IMG/VR virus record: IMGVR_UViG_3300013126_001822
Coordinates: 1-24,524 of that record
Direction: 5' to 3' (one strand)
Length of the DNA stretch: 24,524 nt
Origin: a virus
Notes under the pieces: generated by a model
Database searches by the model: none
What the model was told of the DNA's origin: nothing
Seen by the model: only the letters and a program-made list of their open reading frames with translations
Position numbers and translations under genes: made by a program
Part shown: positions 6,869-14,160 of the stretch, piece by piece
Numbering within the stretch: position 1 is the stretch's first letter
How the letters are laid out: every line of letters starts with the position of its first letter

Positions 6869-7053
6869 AAATTGGTTACAAAATCAAGTTGTAGATATAG
6901 ATTATACAAGATTTGATGAAAAAACAGCATGTAAAATTAGGAAATTGTATGAAATTAATAAAAAAAACTGAAATAGAAAAACCAAATGAAGTATATAATC
7001 TCCACATAAAACAAGATCATAATTACATTGTTGAAGGTGCCGTAGTATCAAAT
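6572..7053 (+). mobile_element. Mini-intein in uvsW motif II, with two apparent frameshifts
   Basis: N-terminal splicing block: C1 with CFHKDSKVLTPYGY, then a block-B-like TGNHKFLTTIGW. C-terminal block: HNYIVEGAVVSN followed by Cys of the C-extein. The length is 482 bases, not a multiple of three (about 160 codons plus two bases). Three frames are used in turn: that of 5849 to about 6855, then the frame starting YPQIDKNWLQNQ (about 6856-6968, stop 6969-6971), then the C-terminal frame after an 8-A run (6960-6967). The middle part looks like the small helical insert common in phage inteins; no homing-endonuclease motif is seen. The penultimate residue is Ser instead of His. One base less near 6855 and one in the A-run would restore a continuous mini-intein. 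Confidence 0.85.
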
Positions 7054-7785
7054 TGCCATATGGCAAAAGCAGATGCATTAAAACAAATATTAACGAATGT
7101 AATGGCAAATGTTCCTATTCGTTGGGGTCTGACTGGCACAGTGCCAAAAGCAGATCATGATAGATTAAGTATTATTGTTAGCTTGGGTCCAGTCATCAAT
7201 AAACTTGCCGCTGCTGAATTACAAGATAAAGGTGTATTAGCCAAGTGCCATGTTAATATTGTACAATTAAAGGACGAGGCAGAGTTTAAGAATTACCAAA
7301 GTGAATTGAAATACTTGTTAGAGAATGAAGATAGAATAAAAGCAATTAGCAAACTAATCACTGAGATTAGTATAAGTGGAAATACATTGGTATTGGTTGA
7401 CCGTGTGTTACCTGGTAAACGATTGGTTGAACTTATTGATGATAGTGTATTCATTTCAGGTGAAACCAAACTTATTGAGCGTAAGGAAGAATATGATGAA
7501 GTGGCTACTAGCACTAATAAGGTTATTGTTGCAACTTATGGGGTTGCTAGTGTTGGGATTAATATTCCTCGTATTTTTAATCTTGTATTGATTGAGCCTG
7601 GTAAGAGTTTTGTACGTGTCATTCAAAGTATTGGGCGAGGAATTCGTAAGGCAGAAGATAAAGATTTTGTCCAAATTTGGGACATAACAAGTAATTGTCG
7701 TTTTGCCAAACGTCATTTAACACAACGTAAAGCTTTCTATAATGAGGCAGCATATCCTCATACTATGGAAAAGTTAGTCTATTGA
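6913..7785 (+). CDS. uvsW: UvsW-type helicase, intein C-terminus plus C-terminal helicase part
   Basis: Frame open from 6901; the first start-like codon is TTG 6913, followed by ATG. It is the continuation of the gene begun at 5849, not an independent gene. The intein part ends at 7053 with VVSN; the C-extein (7054-7785, 243 residues) begins CHMAKADALKQ and holds motif III LTGTV, motif V around ATYGVASVGINIP and motif VI IQSIGRGIRK. All later helicase motifs are intact, so selection kept the exteins. With the sequence as given, intact helicase cannot be made unless frames are corrected by slippage or the sequence contains errors. There is no Shine-Dalgarno to suggest internal initiation as a separate protein. 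Confidence 0.88.
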   Translation: MMKKQHVKLGNCMKLIKKTEIEKPNEVYNLHIKQDHNYIVEGAVVSNCHMAKADALKQILTNVMANVPIRWGLTGTVPKADHDRLSIIVSLGPVINKLAAAELQDKGVLAKCHVNIVQLKDEAEFKNYQSELKYLLENEDRIKAISKLITEISISGNTLVLVDRVLPGKRLVELIDDSVFISGETKLIERKEEYDEVATSTNKVIVATYGVASVGINIPRIFNLVLIEPGKSFVRVIQSIGRGIRKAEDKDFVQIWDITSNCRFAKRHLTQRKAFYNEAAYPHTMEKLVY

Positions 7786-7810
7786 TTTTTTTAATAAAGT
7801 GTGATATACT
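7782..7810 (+). promoter_or_regulatory. Sigma70-like promoter giving a predicted leaderless transcript
   Basis: TTGATT (7782-7787), overlapping the uvsW stop, 17-base spacer, TATACT (7805-7810), six bases, then ATG 7817. Confidence 0.65.
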
Positions 7811-7816
7811 TACAAC

Positions 7817-8317
7817 ATGAAAATTTTATTACTTGAGAACGAAACATATAATTTGGAAATACTTCCAGAAGAAATTGATGATTTAAGATTTGCGATATTA
7901 GATAATAGCAATCCAAACAATGTAGACTATTATTATATCCCATTAATCTTTTTAGAGTCATTCAACAGCCCAGCATTAGTACTAAAGATTGGGGACAAAA
8001 CAATTAAGATGCCTGTAGATTGGCAAATATTGATTGGTGAAAAGGATCATGGCGATTTAGAAACATTACCATTGAGTAGTTTAAATGATCGTGGCTTCAG
8101 TGCCTTTCAATTTAATCCATTAAGTAGCTATAACCCAGACTTTTTACCAATTGAAATTATTGATATTTGGAATGATGTGACATGGTATGCTCCCCGATTG
8201 CGTAATGGTCAATTTTTGTGTGTACCCATTGATGATGGGCCCAAGCCCAGATGTGTTTACTTTGTAAAAGAAATCAGTCGTAATTGTGAGATTGTAGATT
8301 ATAGTCAGGTATTTTAG
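7817..8317 (+). CDS. Conserved T4-like phage protein of unknown function
   Basis: 166 residues, starting at an ATG six bases after TATACT and without a Shine-Dalgarno. The second half carries a dense conserved-looking block: LPLSSLNDRGFSAFQFNPL, then FLPIEIIDIWNDVTWYAPRL, GQFLCVPID, PRCVYFVKEISRNCEIVD. I recall closely similar blocks in proteins of aquatic T4-like phages located near replication genes, always annotated as hypothetical. No catalytic motif, signal or membrane segment is seen. It heads the operon that includes the gp62-like gene, which hints at a replication role (context only). Confidence 0.75.
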   Translation: MKILLLENETYNLEILPEEIDDLRFAILDNSNPNNVDYYYIPLIFLESFNSPALVLKIGDKTIKMPVDWQILIGEKDHGDLETLPLSSLNDRGFSAFQFNPLSSYNPDFLPIEIIDIWNDVTWYAPRLRNGQFLCVPIDDGPKPRCVYFVKEISRNCEIVDYSQVF

Positions 8318-8318
8318 T

Positions 8319-8897
8319 GTGGCAAAAGTAGACGATAAATTTGAAAAGGTAGACTTTGACTTGTTTGAAGCTATTGCTGCTATTGATAAAAAAGACTATG
8401 GTTACTACGATAGGCTTACAATAGAACAACAAAATAAGTTTAATCCATATATGCCACTAATGTTTACTAGTTGTATTAAAGCTAGTCGTGATTTACAAGG
8501 ATATTATTTACTAAGCACAGAATATCACGCAAACAAATACATTTTCAATGAACACGTACAAAAGCATCCTAAACTACAATGGTTAATGTTATGTAGTGCT
8601 AGTCCAGGTATTGGTAAACAGTTTCATCAATACTTGCCACACATAAAAGAAAGTGTAAGTAAACTGCGTGATGTTCCAAAATCAAAAGAGATACAGGAAT
8701 ATTATAAAAAATTATATCCAAAAGCTGATGCTGATAGTTTAGCTGAATTAGGTGACCAGTTTGTTACTGAGCAAAAGCGTAAAGTATATTTGGCTAAAAA
8801 ATTTCCTGCGTTAAAACATGAAGATATCGTGTTACTCAATCAATTAATCACAGATGAAGAAATAAAACGTTATGAACATGACAGTGGAAACGAATAA
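8319..8897 (+). CDS. Probable clamp-loader small subunit (gp62-like)
   Basis: 192 residues, starting at GTG one base after the previous stop. In T4, gp62 joins four gp44 subunits to load the gp45 sliding clamp; it has no ATPase motif of its own, and none is seen here. The order of features matches the gp62 family as I know it from T4-like phages: FDLFEAIAAID near the N-terminus, a central helical block NPYMPLMFTSCIKASRDLQ, a YHANKYIFNEHVQKHPKLQW segment, a Lys-rich stretch, and a C-terminal helix ending LNQLITDEEIKRYE. Sequence similarity in this family is weak, so the call is by pattern and neighbourhood. gp44, gp45 and regA are not in this window. Confidence 0.55.
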   Translation: MAKVDDKFEKVDFDLFEAIAAIDKKDYGYYDRLTIEQQNKFNPYMPLMFTSCIKASRDLQGYYLLSTEYHANKYIFNEHVQKHPKLQWLMLCSASPGIGKQFHQYLPHIKESVSKLRDVPKSKEIQEYYKKLYPKADADSLAELGDQFVTEQKRKVYLAKKFPALKHEDIVLLNQLITDEEIKRYEHDSGNE

Positions 8898-9573
8898 GAC
8901 AGAATATAGTTGTGATTTTTGTAATCGTAAGTTTCTACGTGAATCAACCATCGCAAAACATATCTGTGAATACAAACATCGTTGGCAAGAAAAAGACAAA
9001 CGTGGTAATCAGATTGGGTTTCAGGCTTGGGTACAATTTTATAAAAATCATACCAGTACCAATAAAAATAAGACACAACTAGAATACATCAAGTCAAGCT
9101 ACTATACAGCATTTGCTAAGTTTGGATCTTATTGTTATGAAATTAATGCTATCAATGTTCCAAGATATATTGATTGGTTACTAAAAAACAAAATAAGTAT
9201 TGATAGTTGGAATACTGATAGTAACTATACCAAATACATTATTGAATATTTGCGTAGTGAAGACCCATTTGATGCTATTAAACGTAGTATTGACACAATG
9301 GCTGAATTATGTGTAGCTGAAAATATATTACCCTGTGATTACCTACGATATGGCAACAAAAACAAGATATGCTATATGATTACAAGTGGAAAGATTAGTC
9401 CATGGGTATTATATCAAAGTGATAGTGGAATAAAGTTTTTAAGTAATATTGATGAAACACAGCAAAAAATTATTATGGATTACATTGATCCTGAAAAATG
9501 GGCAATCAAGTTTAAACGCAACACTGACATTGTAACAAAAGTAAAGGAATTGCTCAATGGGAGTAAATTTTAA
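8872..9573 (+). CDS. Conserved phage protein with N-terminal C2H2-like zinc finger
   Basis: 233 residues (ATG 8878 is a possible alternative start). It overlaps the gp62-like gene by 26 bases. The N-terminus is a zinc finger, YSCDFCNRKFLRESTIAKHI (C14, C17, H30 and C32 or H36). It is followed by WVQFYKNH, a block around SSYYTAFAKFGSYCYEIN, a helical middle, and ISPWVLYQSDSGIKFLSNI near residues 175-195. This same order of motifs occurs in a widely shared but uncharacterised protein of aquatic T4-like phages. DNA or RNA binding is suggested by the finger; otherwise function unknown. Confidence 0.75.
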   Translation: MNMTVETNKTEYSCDFCNRKFLRESTIAKHICEYKHRWQEKDKRGNQIGFQAWVQFYKNHTSTNKNKTQLEYIKSSYYTAFAKFGSYCYEINAINVPRYIDWLLKNKISIDSWNTDSNYTKYIIEYLRSEDPFDAIKRSIDTMAELCVAENILPCDYLRYGNKNKICYMITSGKISPWVLYQSDSGIKFLSNIDETQQKIIMDYIDPEKWAIKFKRNTDIVTKVKELLNGSKF

Positions 9574-9760
9574 ATATCCAGTAAGACTACATTGGACAAT
9601 TAAAAATCAATATCCTTATTTCAGTAAAGTTACAGATTGGGTAATTGAAAGATATGGTAGTCCAGGTAAATATTATGTGACCCAAGTTGATATTGATTTT
9701 ATGGATTTTATTTTTAAAAAGGAAGAGGATGCGGTATACTTTTCACTAATATGGCTTTAA
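9557..9760 (+). CDS. Small FxLxW-terminated paralog, member 1
   Basis: 67 residues; AAGGAA at 9543-9548 precedes the ATG, which overlaps the previous gene. It shares a layout with the genes at 11822, 12028 and 12273: a helix ending W-x4-(Y/F/I)-G (here VTDWVIERYG), a middle strand, and a final beta hairpin ending VYFSLIWL. These four genes are paralogs by pattern. The subtilase gene separates this member from the other three. Function unknown. Confidence 0.65.
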   Translation: MGVNFKYPVRLHWTIKNQYPYFSKVTDWVIERYGSPGKYYVTQVDIDFMDFIFKKEEDAVYFSLIWL

Positions 9761-9775
9761 CCAATTATCTATACA

Positions 9776-9782
9776 ATAAATA
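9776..9782 (+). promoter_or_regulatory. Late promoter box (ATAAATA) before the subtilase gene
   Basis: ATAAATA 46 bases before the ATG at 9829. A TATAAT (9794-9799) also lies in this gap but lacks a -35 at proper distance. Confidence 0.5.
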
Positions 9783-9828
9783 CCATTTATTGATATAATC
9801 TTACATTAACAACTTAAAGTATAGTCAC

Positions 9829-11820
9829 ATGAAAAAACTATTAGCAACATTGGCACTATTACCTTGTTTAAGTTATGGGCAAATCAACAACAATCCTGAA
9901 TATTTGGGTAGTCGTGTATTAGATAAGATCAACGCACAATCAGCATATACCCGTGGGTTTACTGGTAAAAATAGTTTAATTGCTATTATTGATAGCGGAA
10001 TTGATGTAAACCACAAAGAATTTAAGGACAAAATTCTTTTCATTGAGAACTTTAGTGCAGGTAAAAATTACTTAGATAAAATTGGGCATGGTACTCACGT
10101 AGCAGGTATTGCTGCCGCAGCAAAGAATGGTGTGGGTATACAAGGTGTTGCTTATGACGCAAAACTAGCAATTGCTAAAGTTACGGATGATGGCAATATG
10201 GGTTTACCAGAAGTAATTAAAGCACTAAGTTGGGCAAACAAAGTTGGAGCGGACGTTGCTAATTTAAGTTTGGGTTTTATGCCCCCTGCTTATGAACTAC
10301 AAGCAAGACAAGGTATTCCTGGTCAATATATTACTGCCTATACGAATACCAATTCAATTCCTTATATGAGTAATTTGCCTGACTTAGCAAAGCAATTACA
10401 AGGTGAAATGGTACTTGTCATTTCGTCTGGTAATAATGGGTTACCATACAGTGCGGGATTAACACAATTGGCTACTTTTGCTGATAGTAATAAACAATTA
10501 TTATTAGGTGGCAGAGTTATTGTAGTCGGAAACTATGACGCAAACTCAAATTCAATAAACTCAACTAGTAATGATGCTGGACATCTTTGTCAAACTAGCG
10601 TAACAGGGTTAATGAATAGTAAATTATGTGTTGACAATTATTACATGTATAACTATTTTTTAGTGGCACCAGGTACACGTATTGTTAGTAGTGTTCCAAC
10701 TAGTTTAGCAAGTAATGGTTATGCCACAATGTCAGGCACTAGCATGGCAGCTCCTGTTGTCAGTGGAGCAGTTGCTATTATTCATCAGCAATGGCCACAA
10801 ATGAAGGGCGCTAATATTGTAAGACTATTACTTACTACAGCAAATAAAAATATTCCGTTTTATGATAGATTAATGCATGGGCGAGGATTATTAGATTTAG
10901 AGCGTGCCACTCGCCCAGTCGGTAACTTAGGTATCCCAACAACTGGTAGATTAGCTGGCCCAATTATTGAAAACATTAAACCTCTAATCTTTACAGCAAA
11001 TGGGGTAGCTATTAATTTGACAGGTATTATGGTGGTTGATAGTTTTGAACGTGATTTTTATGTTAAGCCAGATAACTTTATAGCACGTAAACAAACTATG
11101 GATTACAAACTTAATCAGACATTATTGACTTATGAACATCGTAACCCTTATGTATTAGTAAATAATGTTAACCAAATAATCAGCAATAAGGTTGGAAACA
11201 TCACATACAACTTGTATTATGATTCATTACAGCCGAACTTTAGCCCAGGTATGGTTGAAACAAAATATCAATACAAAGATTTTAGTTTTAACACCGGGTT
11301 ATTATATGAGAACATAAGTTGGTTAGGTAATAGTGTAGGTAGTTTTACAGGTGTTGGTAATAATCTTGGAAGTTTAACAAGTTATATTGGTTTAGGATAT
11401 AACAAATCATTTGATAATACTTCGATATATGGTAACTATTATGTTGGTTATACAAGTACCAAAAGCAATAGCGAAAATATTACAAAACTTACCAATATCT
11501 ATAGTAGCTCATATACGATTGGTCTAGAACAAAACTTTGTAAGACATAATTTGGGCATGATGTTATATAAGCCTGTCACAGTAAACAGCGCAGTTGCTAA
11601 TATCGTAGCACCAGTTGGACTAGATGAGAACTTTAATATTATCCAACATAGTGTAACAAACTTATCAAGTAATGTTAAAGAACATAGATTAGGACTTTAC
11701 CATAAATATACATATAAGCGATTTACTAGTTTGTTGTATAGTGAGTATAGACATAATTATTTAGGTTTAAACAATCATAGTGATATTGCTTATGGTTTTT
11801 CACTGAAATATAATTATTGA
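9829..11820 (+). CDS. Secreted subtilisin-like (S8) serine protease with barrel-like C-terminus
   Basis: 663 residues. Residues 1-17 are a Sec signal peptide (MKKLLATLALLPCLSYG). The peptidase S8 domain follows with its complete triad: D55 in IAIIDSGID, H87 in GHGTHVAG, S305 in SGTSMAAPVVSG, and the oxyanion Asn about N202 in SSGNNG. After about residue 380 the sequence becomes Asn/Tyr/Ser-rich with alternating short strands and ends YGFSLKYNY, the aromatic ending of outer-membrane beta-barrels. This resembles autotransporter S8 proteases, shortened. The protein should be exported to the periplasm or outer membrane. It has a late box but weak Shine-Dalgarno, and interrupts a paralog cluster, so it looks like an inserted cargo gene. 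Possible roles: lysis, surface remodelling, exclusion of other phages (all inference). Confidence 0.85.
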   Translation: MKKLLATLALLPCLSYGQINNNPEYLGSRVLDKINAQSAYTRGFTGKNSLIAIIDSGIDVNHKEFKDKILFIENFSAGKNYLDKIGHGTHVAGIAAAAKNGVGIQGVAYDAKLAIAKVTDDGNMGLPEVIKALSWANKVGADVANLSLGFMPPAYELQARQGIPGQYITAYTNTNSIPYMSNLPDLAKQLQGEMVLVISSGNNGLPYSAGLTQLATFADSNKQLLLGGRVIVVGNYDANSNSINSTSNDAGHLCQTSVTGLMNSKLCVDNYYMYNYFLVAPGTRIVSSVPTSLASNGYATMSGTSMAAPVVSGAVAIIHQQWPQMKGANIVRLLLTTANKNIPFYDRLMHGRGLLDLERATRPVGNLGIPTTGRLAGPIIENIKPLIFTANGVAINLTGIMVVDSFERDFYVKPDNFIARKQTMDYKLNQTLLTYEHRNPYVLVNNVNQIISNKVGNITYNLYYDSLQPNFSPGMVETKYQYKDFSFNTGLLYENISWLGNSVGSFTGVGNNLGSLTSYIGLGYNKSFDNTSIYGNYYVGYTSTKSNSENITKLTNIYSSSYTIGLEQNFVRHNLGMMLYKPVTVNSAVANIVAPVGLDENFNIIQHSVTNLSSNVKEHRLGLYHKYTYKRFTSLLYSEYRHNYLGLNNHSDIAYGFSLKYNY

Positions 11821-11821
11821 T

Positions 11822-12031
11822 ATGACTAACAAATTTATGTATAAAGTTAAAATTAATAATAATCAAAAATTAATATTAGAAGAAATTATAAGTTGGTGTA
11901 CAAAAAATATTGGACTAGAAAATATTAATTGGCATTGGTCATATTCACATGAACATCCATTTGATTATACTATATGCTTTCATTTTGTTGAAAGCAAAGA
12001 CAGTAGTTTCTTTATATTAAAATGGTTATGA
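11822..12031 (+). CDS. Small FxLxW-terminated paralog, member 2
   Basis: 69 residues, starting two bases after the protease stop. Same plan as the gene at 9557: helix IISWCTKNIG, a Trp/His-rich strand INWHWSYSHEHPFDY, and the end SSFFILKWL. No known domain. Confidence 0.65.
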   Translation: MTNKFMYKVKINNNQKLILEEIISWCTKNIGLENINWHWSYSHEHPFDYTICFHFVESKDSSFFILKWL

Positions 12032-12282
12032 GGCATGAGCATTGGTATGATATACGAAAAGGTTTTGACAATGATCATCCGAAATGGCATACTGTTACTA
12101 TACCTAATCATTTGGACGATTTTATTGAATTTGGTGATCAGTGTGGTAATATAATTGAATGGATGTATACAAACATCAATCATGTTGAAAGACATTGCCG
12201 TTGGAGTTTACAGTTTTCAGAATTTCATGTTAAATTTCGTTATGAAAAAGATTATACTTGGTTTAAACTAGTATGGGGATAA
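12028..12282 (+). CDS. Small FxLxW-terminated paralog, member 3
   Basis: 84 residues from ATG 12028, which overlaps the previous stop as ATGA (ATG 12022 is an in-frame alternative). Pattern of the family: IIEWMYTNI helix, CRWSLQFSEF strand, end YTWFKLVWG. Unusually rich in Trp and His. Function unknown. Confidence 0.6.
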   Translation: MRHEHWYDIRKGFDNDHPKWHTVTIPNHLDDFIEFGDQCGNIIEWMYTNINHVERHCRWSLQFSEFHVKFRYEKDYTWFKLVWG

Positions 12283-12590
12283 CATTGTATACTGTTAGTA
12301 AGGTTGACAGACGTTTTTTAGGGTTCGGTGATTTTAAGTATATTGTAAACAGTAATGGGTACGGTATGCAACGTAAACATGATTTTTTCACTCTACGTGA
12401 ATGGTGTTGGACAACATTCGGGCCAAGCAAAGAAATACACGAATGGTTAGACGATTATAAAGATCCAACCAATACTAATTTGATATTACATCATAACAAA
12501 TCTTGGTGTTGGCATTTGGACAATTATACCAAAAGAATTTACTTAGGTAGTGATAATGAGATAATATTATTCAACTTAAGGTTTTTATAA
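12273..12590 (+). CDS. Small FxLxW-terminated paralog, member 4 (longest)
   Basis: 105 residues; the ATG lies within the last codons of member 3. Family features are LREWCWTTFG, SWCWHLDNYTKRIYLG and the end IILFNLRFL. Its stop overlaps the exonuclease start (TAATG), so the paralog array is read together with the exonuclease and polymerase-like genes. Confidence 0.65.
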   Translation: MGITLYTVSKVDRRFLGFGDFKYIVNSNGYGMQRKHDFFTLREWCWTTFGPSKEIHEWLDDYKDPTNTNLILHHNKSWCWHLDNYTKRIYLGSDNEIILFNLRFL

Positions 12591-13141
12591 TGGCAAATCA
12601 CATAATGATTGATATGGAGACACTTGATACTTCTCCATACTGTGTAATACTTACAATTGGGGCAGTGAGATTTAATCCTCACGGCAACGGAGTTGTTGAA
12701 CGATTAGAATTGCGTCCAACAATAGAAGAACAAACAGAAGTTTACAATAGGGTAATCAACGATGATACTTTACGCTGGTGGTCTGAACAAAGCCCTGAAG
12801 CATTGGAAGAAGCACTCGGAGACAGGGGACGCATATCATTTAAGGAATGCTTGGAAATACTTTACAAGTTTTGTTGGAACCGTCGTGCTATATGGAGTAA
12901 TGGTAGTTCATTTGATGTTGTCGTTGCTGAAACAGCCTTTAGACAGGTATTCACTGATAAGCCTAACCCTATTCCTTGGCCTTTTTATACTGTTAGAGAT
13001 ACTAGAACTTTATACGAAATTGCGGGAGTTAAACTCAAAGACGGTGGACATGTCACAAGTCACAAAGCAGTAGAAGATGCTGAACGACAGGCAATAGTCG
13101 TACAAAAAGCATATAAAAGATTTCGTGAGGTTGGATTATGA
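12590..13141 (+). CDS. DEDDh 3'-5' exonuclease (Rv2179c/RNase T-like)
   Basis: 183 residues. The family removes nucleotides from 3' ends of DNA or RNA using two metal ions. Catalytic residues are visible: Exo I IDMETLD (D8, E10), Exo II WSNGSSFDV (D109), and Exo III HKAVEDAERQA (H158, D163). The sequence LTIGAVRFNP after Exo I is typical of the group related to phage DexA and Rv2179c. The start overlaps the preceding paralog (TAATG), and its stop overlaps the next gene (ATGA). That next gene looks like a reduced C-family polymerase, so an epsilon-like partner role is conceivable; a general nuclease role like DexA is the simpler reading. Confidence 0.87.
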   Translation: MANHIMIDMETLDTSPYCVILTIGAVRFNPHGNGVVERLELRPTIEEQTEVYNRVINDDTLRWWSEQSPEALEEALGDRGRISFKECLEILYKFCWNRRAIWSNGSSFDVVVAETAFRQVFTDKPNPIPWPFYTVRDTRTLYEIAGVKLKDGGHVTSHKAVEDAERQAIVVQKAYKRFREVGL

Positions 13142-13719
13142 ACCGCAGTGATATTGATATTGATGTTGGAAATCGTGATAAGGTATTAGAACTTATTGAA
13201 CATATACCAGCCAGCATTCGTAAAAACAATGTGTTAAAAAAACATCCAACTGGGATTTATGTGACCAATGTTCCATATGATCCAATCAATGATATGTGTA
13301 GTATTGATTATGATTTGGCCGAAGAACGTGGATATACTAAATTAGACATACTTAATGTACATGTTTATAACAATGTGCGTGATGAACAACATTTGGTAGA
13401 ATTAATGCGTGAACCAAATTGGAATCAATTGTATGATAGAGAATTCTTTGAAAAATTAATACATATTGCTAATCATTATGATACAATGAAAAAAATGATT
13501 GAACCTATCAATAGTATTCCAAGATTAGCCATGTTTCTAGCGGTTATTCGTCCTAGCAAACGATATTTGATAGGTAAAACTTATAAAGAAGTTAACGAAA
13601 CAATATGGGATAAAGATAGCTCAGGTTATAGTTTTAAGAAAAGCCATGCGATTGCTTATGCTAATTTAGTCGTTGTACATATGAACTTATTAAATGAGTT
13701 AGGTCATACGCTTGACTAG
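13138..13719 (+). CDS. Miniature DnaE/PolC-palm-like protein
   Basis: 193 residues. Several motifs follow the order seen in C-family DNA polymerase III alpha: SDIDIDVGNRDKVLELI (like PDFDVDF..KRDQVIEH, giving D7 and D9), KKHPTGIYV (like KHAGGVVIA), EERGYTKLDILNV (like EYAGLVKFDFLGL, giving D70), LAMFLAVIRPSKR (like ALVALFRPGP), and SFKKSHAIAYA (like GFNKSHSAAYA). All three catalytic aspartate positions seem kept, but the intervening regions, fingers, beta-binding and PHP domains are gone; a normal DnaE has over 1100 residues. Whether it polymerises, only binds, or is a derived remnant is unknown. It overlaps the exonuclease gene by four bases and converges with the minus-strand gene. The comparison is from memory of motifs, not an alignment. 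Confidence 0.6.
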   Translation: MNRSDIDIDVGNRDKVLELIEHIPASIRKNNVLKKHPTGIYVTNVPYDPINDMCSIDYDLAEERGYTKLDILNVHVYNNVRDEQHLVELMREPNWNQLYDREFFEKLIHIANHYDTMKKMIEPINSIPRLAMFLAVIRPSKRYLIGKTYKEVNETIWDKDSSGYSFKKSHAIAYANLVVVHMNLLNELGHTLD

Positions 13720-14079
13720 TGTAATACTACGTCTTTTTATTCTACGTTTATTTAAGTCATTCATACTAGTTGCTGGACCATGTATGATTGATAAGCTTTT
13801 TGTATTGAATGTGCGTAAGTATATCTTAAAAATGTTCCAATCATCTTTAAGAAAAAGATTGATTGGTATCAGTCTATTACTTTCCCACCACCAAACGTCA
13901 CCGAGTTCTAGAAATTTTGATTTAATTTCTTTATCAACAATGGCGCCGTAGTCGTATAATGTTGTGACTACATCATCACGATTCTGTATAATTCCTACGT
14001 ATTCTTGGTTAGCATATGAACAAACACTCATAAAAGGGTGCGTATCACTTAGTTTTTTGAAAAAATCGTTTGTAATCAT
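13699..14079 (-). CDS. Conserved phage protein, the only minus-strand gene
   Basis: 126 residues, ATG at 14079 (a TTG three bases upstream also fits). Contains YVGIIQNRDDVVTTLYDYG, a WWWESNRLIPINLFL block (about residues 63-77) and a basic C-terminus NKRRIKRRSITLVKR. The tryptophan-rich block and the IIHGPATSMNDL segment resemble a conserved, unstudied protein of T4-like phages. The 3' end overlaps the convergent polymerase-like gene by 21 bases. No clear Shine-Dalgarno and no good promoter found on this strand. The basic tail could bind nucleic acid. Confidence 0.75.
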   Translation of the reverse strand: MITNDFFKKLSDTHPFMSVCSYANQEYVGIIQNRDDVVTTLYDYGAIVDKEIKSKFLELGDVWWWESNRLIPINLFLKDDWNIFKIYLRTFNTKSLSIIHGPATSMNDLNKRRIKRRSITLVKRMT

Positions 14080-14135
14080 CAATTTGTGTTATCCAATTAA
14101 TATTTAATCACAATTTACCTTTTATATTATTTCTA

Positions 14136-14143
14136 TATAAATA
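14136..14143 (+). promoter_or_regulatory. T4-type late promoter (TATAAATA)
   Basis: Exact consensus, followed by AGGGAG at 14149-14154 and overlapping starts ATG 14161/GTG 14163. It lies between the minus-strand gene and the structural gene. Confidence 0.65.
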
Positions 14144-14160
14144 GTAGTAGGGAGTCGTTA

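Noticed and set aside
6843-6971. Independent 42-codon gene starting MKLYPQIDKNW within the intein
   Set aside because: No ribosome site; the sequence fits the middle of a phage mini-intein better than a free gene.
9794-9799. TATAAT before the subtilase as an early promoter
   Set aside because: No -35 at 16-18 bases and no six-base spacing to the ATG; the ATAAATA box is the better candidate.
12762-13073. 103-codon frame nested in the exonuclease
   Set aside because: The exonuclease has all catalytic motifs in its own frame; the nested frame has no ribosome site.
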